Assembly: GCA_002469605.1 (NCBI GenBank)
Contig: DKMV01000102.1
Span: 1 to 22,238 of the forward strand
Origin: Leclercia sp. UBA7405
Lineage (GTDB): Bacteria; Pseudomonadota; Gammaproteobacteria; Enterobacterales; Enterobacteriaceae
Reading direction: 5' to 3'
Length of the DNA stretch: 22,238 nt
The notes below the pieces were generated by a model. That model did not search any database and had not been told where the DNA came from. It was given only the letters and a program-made list of their open reading frames with translations. The stretch's first letter is position 1. The number at the start of each line of letters is the position of its first letter. Made by a program: the position numbers and the translations under genes. Shown here piece by piece: positions 16,347 through 22,238 of the stretch.

Positions 16347-17141
16347 ATGAAACGCAAATTACTCACGGGATTGATGGTGTTCATGGTCTCGGCAGGCGCC
16401 GTTGCACAACAGCAGTTCAACACGCCAGAGCAGGCGAGCGATGCGCTGGCGCAGGCGATCCGCGAGCAAAACGAGAGCGCCATGAGCAACCTGCTTGGCG
16501 ATAACTGGCGTACCTTTCTGCCGCCGGAGGGGGTCGAGCCCGCGGCCGTTGCCCGCTTCCTGCGTGACTGGCAGGTTCATCACCAGACGGTGCTAGAGGG
16601 CGACAAAGCCTGGCTTGCCGTTGGCGACAACCACTGGCAGTTGCCGATCCCGGCGGTAAAAACTACCGCAGGCTGGCATTTCGATATGCGCGTAGCCGAA
16701 CAAGAGATCCTCACCCGTGAAATCGGACGCAACGAATTGTCAGCCATCAATGCGCTGCATGCTTACGTTGATGCGCAGGAGAGCTATTACCGTATCAATG
16801 CCCGCTATGCACAGAAGATTGTCAGCAGCGAAGGTAAAAAAGACGGTCTGTACTGGCCAGTAACGCCCGGTGAGGCACCAAGCCCGCTTGGGCCAGCGTT
16901 TAGCCCACCCGAGCCGGGGGCGGGTTATCACGGCTACCGTTTTCGCATCATCCCCGATACAAAAAGCGGTTTTGCCATGATTGCCTGGCCTGTCAGCTAC
17001 GGCGAGACCGGGGTGATGAGCTTTATGATTAACGGCGATGACCAGGTCTGGCAGGCGGATCTGGGGAAAGAGAGCGCCAAAGAGGCCAGTGCAATAGCCG
17101 CTTTTAATCCCAATAAACAGTGGCAAAAGGTGGCGCAGTAA
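16347..17141 (+). CDS. DUF2950 family exported protein
   Basis: A 264-residue protein of unknown function. MKRKLLTGLMVFMVSAGAVA is a Sec signal peptide, with likely cleavage after AVA, so it acts in the periplasm or envelope. The mature part matches the remembered DUF2950 pattern: FNTPEQASDALAQAIREQN, the Tyr-rich YVDAQESYYRIN, KKDGLYWPV, GYHGYRFRIIPD and FAMIAWPVSYGETGVMSFMIN. It follows the DUF3300 gene by 9 bp, and its ribosome site AAGGAG (16336-16341) overlaps that gene's stop, so the two are co-transcribed. These two families often occur side by side. If the DUF3300 frameshift is real, translation of this gene could fall through loss of coupling. Confidence 0.88.
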   Translation: MKRKLLTGLMVFMVSAGAVAQQQFNTPEQASDALAQAIREQNESAMSNLLGDNWRTFLPPEGVEPAAVARFLRDWQVHHQTVLEGDKAWLAVGDNHWQLPIPAVKTTAGWHFDMRVAEQEILTREIGRNELSAINALHAYVDAQESYYRINARYAQKIVSSEGKKDGLYWPVTPGEAPSPLGPAFSPPEPGAGYHGYRFRIIPDTKSGFAMIAWPVSYGETGVMSFMINGDDQVWQADLGKESAKEASAIAAFNPNKQWQKVAQ

Positions 17142-17154
17142 AAGGCTGAAGGCA

Positions 17155-17186
17155 TAAAAAAAGCGGCTCATGAGCCGCTTTTTTAA
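17155..17186. terminator. Bidirectional terminator between the DUF2950 gene and lpd
   Basis: A long perfect palindrome centred at 17170/17171: A-run, GCGGCTCA, TGAGCCGC, T-run. It begins 14 nt after the DUF2950 stop and ends 13 nt from the lpd stop, so it can end both convergent transcripts. Confidence 0.9.
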
Positions 17187-17198
17187 TCGGGAAGAAAA

Positions 17199-18623
17199 TT
17201 ACTTCTTCTTCGCTTTCGCGTTCGGCAGGTCGGTGATGCTACCTTCGAACACTTCTGCCGCCAGGCCAACGGACTCGTGCAGAGTCGGGTGAGCGTGGAT
17301 GGTCAGCGCGATATCTTCCGCGTCGCAGCCCATTTCGATCGCCAGACCGATTTCACCCAGCAGTTCGCCGCCGTTGGTGCCGACAATCGCACCACCGATC
17401 ACGCGGTGGGTCTCTTTGTCGAAGATCAGCTTGGTCATACCGTCTGCGCAGTCGGAAGCGATAGCACGGCCAGAAGCAGCCCACGGGAAGGTGGCGGTTT
17501 CGTAGCTGATGCCTTTCTCTTTCGCTTCTTTCTCGGTCAGACCAACCCATGCAACTTCTGGCTCGGTATAAGCGATGGACGGGATCACTTTCGGATCGAA
17601 GTAGTGCTTCATGCCGGCGATAACTTCTGCGGCCACGTGACCTTCGTGAACACCTTTGTGCGCCAGCATCGGCTGACCGACGATATCGCCGATAGCAAAG
17701 ATGTGCGGCACGTTAGTGCGCAGCTGTTTGTCAACGCGGATAAAGCCACGGTCGTCCACTTCCACGCCCGCTTTACCGGCGTCGAGGTTTTTACCGTTCG
17801 GCACACGGCCGATAGCTACCAGCACGGCGTCGTAACGCTGTGGTTCGGCAGGCGCTTTTTTGCCTTCCATGGAAACGTAGATACCGTCTTCTTTTGCTTC
17901 AACGGCAGTGACTTTGGTTTCCAGCATCAGGTTGAATTTCTTGCTGATGCGTTTGGTGAAGACCTTAACGATGTCTTTATCGGCAGCCGGGATAACCTGG
18001 TCGAACATTTCAACCACGTCAATATCTGAACCCAGCGCATGGTATACGGTGCCCATTTCCAGACCGATGATACCGCCACCCATAACCAGCAGGCGTTTCG
18101 GTACTTCTTTCAGTTCCAGCGCATCGGTGGAGTCCCACACGCGCGGATCTTCATGCGGAATGAACGGCAGTTCAATCGGACGGGAACCCGCCGCGATGAT
18201 GGCGTTGTCGAAGTTGATAACGGTAGTGCCGTTTTCGCCTTCCACTTCCAGGGTGTTCGCCCCGGTAAATTTACCCAGACCGTTAACCACTTTCACTTTA
18301 CGGCCTTTGGCCATGCCAGCCAGGCCACCGGTCAGCTGAGTGATAACTTTCTCTTTCCAGGTACGAATCTTGTCGATATCGGTTTTCGGCTCGCCGAAGA
18401 CGATACCGTGTTCAGCCAGCGCTTTGGCTTCTTCGATAACTTTCGCTACGTGCAGCAGCGCTTTAGAAGGGATACAGCCAACGTTCAGACAAACACCGCC
18501 CAGGGTGTTGTAACGTTCAACGATAACGGTTTCCAGACCTAAATCAGCGCAACGGAAGGCAGCAGAGTAACCTGCCGGACCTGCCCCAAGTACCACGACC
18601 TGAGTTTTGATTTCAGTACTCAT
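17199..18623 (-). CDS. lpd: Dihydrolipoamide dehydrogenase (E3)
   Basis: FAD enzyme that reoxidises dihydrolipoamide with NAD. It is the E3 subunit of pyruvate and 2-oxoglutarate dehydrogenases and the L-protein of glycine cleavage. The 474 residues equal E. coli Lpd. Seen are the FAD-binding VVVLGAGPAGYSAA, the redox pair Cys45/Cys50 (GGVCLNVGCIPSK), the NAD-binding VMGGGIIGLEMG, and His445/Glu450 near the C-terminus (HAHPTLHES). Two ATG codons are adjacent (18626 and 18623); AAGAGG lies only 2 nt before the first and 5 nt before the second, so I chose 18623, which gives the E. coli protein. It has its own promoter, downstream of the aceF terminator. Confidence 0.98.
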   Translation of the reverse strand: MSTEIKTQVVVLGAGPAGYSAAFRCADLGLETVIVERYNTLGGVCLNVGCIPSKALLHVAKVIEEAKALAEHGIVFGEPKTDIDKIRTWKEKVITQLTGGLAGMAKGRKVKVVNGLGKFTGANTLEVEGENGTTVINFDNAIIAAGSRPIELPFIPHEDPRVWDSTDALELKEVPKRLLVMGGGIIGLEMGTVYHALGSDIDVVEMFDQVIPAADKDIVKVFTKRISKKFNLMLETKVTAVEAKEDGIYVSMEGKKAPAEPQRYDAVLVAIGRVPNGKNLDAGKAGVEVDDRGFIRVDKQLRTNVPHIFAIGDIVGQPMLAHKGVHEGHVAAEVIAGMKHYFDPKVIPSIAYTEPEVAWVGLTEKEAKEKGISYETATFPWAASGRAIASDCADGMTKLIFDKETHRVIGGAIVGTNGGELLGEIGLAIEMGCDAEDIALTIHAHPTLHESVGLAAEVFEGSITDLPNAKAKKK

Positions 18624-18699
18624 CATGACCTCTTATTGATTTCCGGCGGTCCAGGTACTTGTCGCCCTTCATCCACCGGGACGTTCTATCCGCCCGCAG

Positions 18700-18729
18700 T
18701 TTACAAAATTGTTAACAATTTTGAAACAA
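18700..18729 (-). promoter_or_regulatory. lpd promoter with a 20-bp perfect palindrome
   Basis: On the minus strand TTGTTT (18729-18724) and TGTAAA (18705-18700) flank an 18-bp spacer. The palindrome CAAAATTGTT / AACAATTTTG (18704-18723) fills the spacer. A very similar AT-rich element lies in the E. coli lpd promoter, which is repressed by ArcA under anaerobic conditions; GTTAACAATTTTG is ArcA-box-like. Both hexamers are weak, so the exact start is uncertain. Confidence 0.55.
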
Positions 18730-18789
18730 CAAACGGCTCACGAATTTTCGCTTTCGCCAATAACCTCACAGACTTCATGAGATTAGCAG

Positions 18790-18818
18790 AAAAAAGCCGG
18801 CCGACTGGCCGGCTTTTT
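18790..18818 (-). terminator. Rho-independent terminator after aceF
   Basis: AAAAAGCCGGCC pairs with GGCCGGCTTTTT around a GACT loop, 4 nt after the aceF stop. On the minus strand it ends in a run of T. It separates aceEF transcripts from the independent lpd promoter, although read-through is known in E. coli. Confidence 0.9.
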
Positions 18819-18821
18819 CGC

Positions 18822-20723
18822 TTACATCACCAGGCGGCGAATGTCGCTCAGGGTGTTGTTGATGATGGTGATAAAGCGCGCACCATCAGCACCGTCGATC
18901 ACGCGGTGGTCGAAGGAGAGAGAGATCGGCATCATCAGACGCGGTACGAACTCTTTACCGTTCCACACCGGCTCCATCGCGGACTTGGACACACCGAGGA
19001 TCGCCACTTCCGGCGCGTTAACAATCGGCGCGAAGTGGGTAGTACCCAGGCCGCCGATGCTGGAGATAGTGAAGCAGCCGCCCTGCATTTCGCCGGCAGT
19101 CAGCTTACCATCACGCGCTTTTTTGGAGATGGTGGTCAGTTCACGGGACAGCTCGGTAATGCTCTTCTTGTTCACGTCCTTGAAGACCGGAACAACCAGA
19201 CCATTTGGCGTATCAACCGCAACACCGATGTTGATGTATTTCTTCAGCGTCAGCTTCTGGCCATCTTCGGACAGGGAGCTGTTGAAGCGCGGCATCTGCT
19301 CCAGGGCAGCGGCAACGGCCTTCATGATGAAGACTACCGGGGTGAATTTCACGTCCAGTTTACGCTTCTCAGCTTCGGCGTTCTGCTGCTTACGGAACGC
19401 TTCCAGATCGGTGATATCGGTTTTGTCGAAGTGGGTAACGTGCGGGATCATCACCCAGTTACGGCTCAGGTTAGCACCAGAGATTTTCTGGATACGGCCC
19501 AGTTCCACTTCTTCGATTTCACCAAACTTGCTGAAGTCCACTTTCGGCCATGGCAGCATGCCCGGGATACCGCCGCCGGTGGCAGCAGCAGGTGCGGATT
19601 CAGCGCGTTTCACCGCCTCTTTCACGTAGGCCTGAACGTCTTCGCGCAGGATACGACCTTTACGGCCGGTGCCTTTCACTTTCGCCAGGTTTACGCCGAA
19701 TTCGCGCGCCAGGCGGCGAATCAGCGGGGTAGCGTGAACATAAGCGTCGTTTTCAGCGAACTCAGATTTGCCTTCTGCTTTAGCAGCAGGGGCAGCAGCA
19801 GGTTTCGCAGCCTGAGCCGGTGCAGCGGCAGGCGCCGGAGCGGCAGCGGCAGCCGGAGCTGCTGCAGGCGCAGCGCCTTCCACTTCGAAGACCATGATCA
19901 GAGAGCCGGTAGAGACTTTGTCGCCGGTGCTGATTTTGATCTCTTTAACGGTACCGGCGAACGGCGCAGGCACTTCCATAGAAGCCTTGTCACCTTCAAC
20001 GGTGATCAGTGACTGTTCAGCGGCAACTTTGTCGCCCACTTTCACCATCACTTCAGTTACTTCAACTTCGTCACCGCCGATGTCCGGTACGTTAACCTCT
20101 TTCGCACCGCCAGCCGCAGCTGGAGCAGCAGCAGGTGCCGGAGCAGCTGCCTGTGCAGGTGCGGCGGCAGGCGCAGCGCCAGCCACTTCGAAGACCATGA
20201 TCAGGGAGCCGGTAGAGACTTTGTCGCCGGTGTTGATCTTGATCTCTTTAACGGTACCTGCGAACGGGGCCGGGACTTCCATAGAGGCTTTGTCGCCCTC
20301 TACGGTGATCAGCGACTGCTCAGCGGTAACGCTGTCGCCCACTTTCACCAGGATCTCGGTCACTTCAACTTCGTCACCGCCGATGTCAGGCACGTTCACT
20401 TCTTTCGCTGCCGCGGCAGCTGCTGGAGCAGCAGCTGCCGGAGCGGCTTCTTTCTTCTCTTCCTGCGCAGGTGCAGCTGCTGCTGCACCGTCGGCGGAAT
20501 CGAAAATCATGATCAGTTTGCCAGTCTCGGTTTTATCGCCAACAGAGACTTTGATCTCTTTAACGATGCCAGCCTGAGGAGACGGGACTTCCATAGAGGC
20601 TTTGTCGCCTTCTACGGTGATCAGCGACTGTTCAGCTTCAACTTTGTCGCCTACTTTGACCAGGATCTCGGTGATTTCAACTTCATCAGCCCCGATGTCC
20701 GGTACATTGATTTCGATAGCCAT
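18822..20723 (-). CDS. aceF: Dihydrolipoamide acetyltransferase (E2 of pyruvate dehydrogenase)
   Basis: Forms the core of the pyruvate dehydrogenase complex, taking acetyl groups from AceE on swinging lipoyl arms and passing them to CoA. The 633 residues compare with 630 in E. coli. There are three lipoyl domains, each with [10 protein letters not shown], at Lys41, Lys145 and Lys246. They are joined by long Ala/Pro linkers. Then come the E1/E3-binding domain (about residues 333-375, [28 protein letters not shown]) and the catalytic domain ending [10 protein letters not shown], with His606 and Asp610. The start ATG matches E. coli, with AAGAGG upstream. It follows aceE by 14 bp. The extra residues lie in the linkers. 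Confidence 0.98.
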   Translation of the reverse strand: MAIEINVPDIGADEVEITEILVKVGDKVEAEQSLITVEGDKASMEVPSPQAGIVKEIKVSVGDKTETGKLIMIFDSADGAAAAAPAQEEKKEAAPAAAAPAAAAAAKEVNVPDIGGDEVEVTEILVKVGDSVTAEQSLITVEGDKASMEVPAPFAGTVKEIKINTGDKVSTGSLIMVFEVAGAAPAAAPAQAAAPAPAAAPAAAGGAKEVNVPDIGGDEVEVTEVMVKVGDKVAAEQSLITVEGDKASMEVPAPFAGTVKEIKISTGDKVSTGSLIMVFEVEGAAPAAAPAAAAAPAPAAAPAQAAKPAAAPAAKAEGKSEFAENDAYVHATPLIRRLAREFGVNLAKVKGTGRKGRILREDVQAYVKEAVKRAESAPAAATGGGIPGMLPWPKVDFSKFGEIEEVELGRIQKISGANLSRNWVMIPHVTHFDKTDITDLEAFRKQQNAEAEKRKLDVKFTPVVFIMKAVAAALEQMPRFNSSLSEDGQKLTLKKYINIGVAVDTPNGLVVPVFKDVNKKSITELSRELTTISKKARDGKLTAGEMQGGCFTISSIGGLGTTHFAPIVNAPEVAILGVSKSAMEPVWNGKEFVPRLMMPISLSFDHRVIDGADGARFITIINNTLSDIRRLVM

Positions 20724-20737
20724 TATTCTTTTACCTC

Positions 20738-22238
20738 TTACGCCAGACGCGGGTTAACTTTTTCTGCATCGATATTGAATTTGGTGATTGCGTCAGCAAC
20801 CACTTTCTTATCGATTTCGCCACGTTTAGCCAGTTCGCCCAGGGCAGCAACTACCACATAGGAAGCATCAACTTCGAAGTGGTGACGCAGGTTTTCGCGG
20901 CTGTCAGAACGACCGAAGCCGTCGGTACCCAGTACGCGGTAGTCATCAGCCGGTACGTAAGTACGAACCTGCTCAGCGAACAGTTTCATATAATCAGTAG
21001 ATGCTACGGCCGGTGCGTCGTTCATCACCTGAGCGATGTACGGAACGCGCGGGGTTTCCAGCGGGTGCAGCATGTTCCAGCGCTCACAATCCTGGCCATC
21101 ACGCGCCAGTTCAGTGAAGGAGGTCACGCTGTATACGTCGGAGCCCACACCGTAGTCTTTCGCCAGAATCTGCGCTGCTTCACGTACGTGACGCAGGATA
21201 GAACCGGAGCCCAGCAGCTGAACTTTACCTTTGCTACCTTCGATGGTTTCGAGTTTGTAGATACCTTTACGGATACCTTCCTCGGCGCCTTCCGGCATGG
21301 CCGGCATGTGGTAGTTTTCGTTCAGGGTGGTGATGTAGTAGTAAATGTTCTCTTGCGCTTCACCGTACATACGCTGCAGACCGTCATGCATGATGACCGC
21401 CACTTCGTACGCGTAAGACGGATCGTAAGAGATACAGTTCGGGATAGTCAGAGACTGAATATGGCTGTGGCCATCTTCGTGCTGCAGACCTTCGCCGTTC
21501 AGCGTCGTACGACCGGAAGTACCACCAACCAGGAAGCCGCGAGCCTGCTGGTCGCCTGCCTGCCAGCACAGGTCGCCGATACGCTGGAAACCGAACATGG
21601 AGTAGTAGATGTAGAACGGGATCATCGGCAGGTTGTTGGTGCTGTAAGAGGTCGCAGCAGCCAGCCAGGATGCGCCTGCACCCAGTTCGTTGATACCTTC
21701 CTGCAGGATCTGACCTTTCTCGTCTTCTTTGTAGTATGCAACCTGCTCACGGTCCTGCGGGGTGTACTGCTGGCCGTTCGGGCTGTAGATACCGATCTGA
21801 CGGAACAGACCTTCCATACCAAAGGTACGGGCTTCGTCAGCGATGATCGGCACCAGGCGATCTTTGATCGACTTGTTCTTCAGCATCACGTTCAGGGCAC
21901 GCACGAAGGCGATAGTGGTAGAGATCTCTTTGTTCTGCTCTTCCAGCAGCTGAGAGAAGTCTTCCAGCGCAGGCAGTTCCAGTTTCTCGGTGAACTTAGG
22001 CTGGCGAGCTGGCAGGTAGCCGTTCAGCGCCTGACGACGTTCGTGCAGGTACTTGTGCTCTTCAGAACCTTCCGGGAAGGTGATGTAAGAGAGGTTTTCA
22101 ACCTGCTCATCGGTTACCGGCACATTGAAACGGTCGCGGATATAACGCACGCCGTCCATGTTCATTTTCTTAACCTGGTGCGCGATGTTTTTACCTTCGG
22201 CAGTGTCACCCATGCCATAACCTTTAACGGTGTGGGCC
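20738..22238 (-). CDS. aceE: Pyruvate dehydrogenase E1 component (3' part, cut by window edge)
   Basis: Thiamine diphosphate enzyme that decarboxylates pyruvate and acetylates the lipoyl arms of AceF. The visible 499 residues (about 389-887 of an 887-residue family) start [21 protein letters not shown] and end [10 protein letters not shown]. Recognisable stretches include [57 protein letters not shown] and [19 protein letters not shown], all typical of homodimeric bacterial E1. The cofactor GDG motif and the pdhR-aceE promoter lie outside the window. First of the aceE-aceF-lpd operon as far as seen. Confidence 0.98.
   Translation of the reverse strand, partial: AHTVKGYGMGDTAEGKNIAHQVKKMNMDGVRYIRDRFNVPVTDEQVENLSYITFPEGSEEHKYLHERRQALNGYLPARQPKFTEKLELPALEDFSQLLEEQNKEISTTIAFVRALNVMLKNKSIKDRLVPIIADEARTFGMEGLFRQIGIYSPNGQQYTPQDREQVAYYKEDEKGQILQEGINELGAGASWLAAATSYSTNNLPMIPFYIYYSMFGFQRIGDLCWQAGDQQARGFLVGGTSGRTTLNGEGLQHEDGHSHIQSLTIPNCISYDPSYAYEVAVIMHDGLQRMYGEAQENIYYYITTLNENYHMPAMPEGAEEGIRKGIYKLETIEGSKGKVQLLGSGSILRHVREAAQILAKDYGVGSDVYSVTSFTELARDGQDCERWNMLHPLETPRVPYIAQVMNDAPAVASTDYMKLFAEQVRTYVPADDYRVLGTDGFGRSDSRENLRHHFEVDASYVVVAALGELAKRGEIDKKVVADAITKFNIDAEKVNPRLA

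Noticed and set aside
18636..20012. 458-residue plus-strand open frame opposite aceF and the lpd leader
   Set aside because: It runs through the lpd promoter and aceF terminator and is antisense to a well-conserved gene; no recognisable domain.

Overview
The window looks like the chromosome of a member of the Enterobacteriaceae, closest in flavour to Enterobacter, Lelliottia or Salmonella. Gene order follows the Escherichia coli hpt-gcd-cueO-yacC-speE-speD-yacL-acnB-yacH-lpd-aceF-aceE segment, and the proteins match remembered E. coli products almost residue for residue, with lengths equal or within a few residues. The species is inferred from memory of these families; no database was searched. 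Relative to the usual E. coli map the window is shown reversed.

Layout. Positions 1-296 hold the 5' part of hpt (minus), divergent from gcd (503-2893, plus); a consensus CRP site lies between them. gcd converges on cueO (minus), with a terminator and GC-rich palindromic repeats between the two stops. cueO is divergent from yacC and has a MerR-type 19-bp-spacer promoter matching a CueR target. speE and speD (plus) form the spermidine operon. From 6885 to 10856 lies an accessory four-gene minus-strand operon: KdgT-like permease, D-threonate kinase (dtnK), 4-phospho-D-threonate dehydrogenase (pdxA2) and a DeoR-family regulator. It sits between speD and yacL, where E. coli K-12 has nothing. yacL and acnB follow (minus), separated by a pair of inverted 36-bp palindromic repeats. 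Next is a 623-bp gap carrying acnB control elements and an orphan terminator, then a plus-strand pair: a frameshifted yacH-like DUF3300 gene and an intact DUF2950 gene. The window ends with lpd, aceF and the 3' part of aceE (all minus), the pyruvate dehydrogenase operon.

How the genes work together. aceE-aceF-lpd makes acetyl-CoA from pyruvate, acnB carries citrate on through the TCA cycle, and Lpd also serves 2-oxoglutarate dehydrogenase. Gcd oxidises glucose in the periplasm and feeds electrons to ubiquinone. CueO detoxifies Cu(I) in the periplasm. SpeD and SpeE make spermidine. The accessory operon should import a four-carbon acid sugar, phosphorylate it, and oxidatively decarboxylate it to dihydroxyacetone phosphate. 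Its upstream region carries three copies of a TGATT-N6-AATCA dyad, which I propose as the operators of the operon's own DeoR regulator.

Most of the window is conserved core genome. The parts most worth a second look are the triple operator of the acid-sugar operon, the frameshifted DUF3300 gene with its DUF2950 partner, the orphan terminator and folded RNA upstream of acnB, and the dispersed palindromic repeats. No CRISPR array, tRNA, rRNA, insertion sequence or phage gene was seen.
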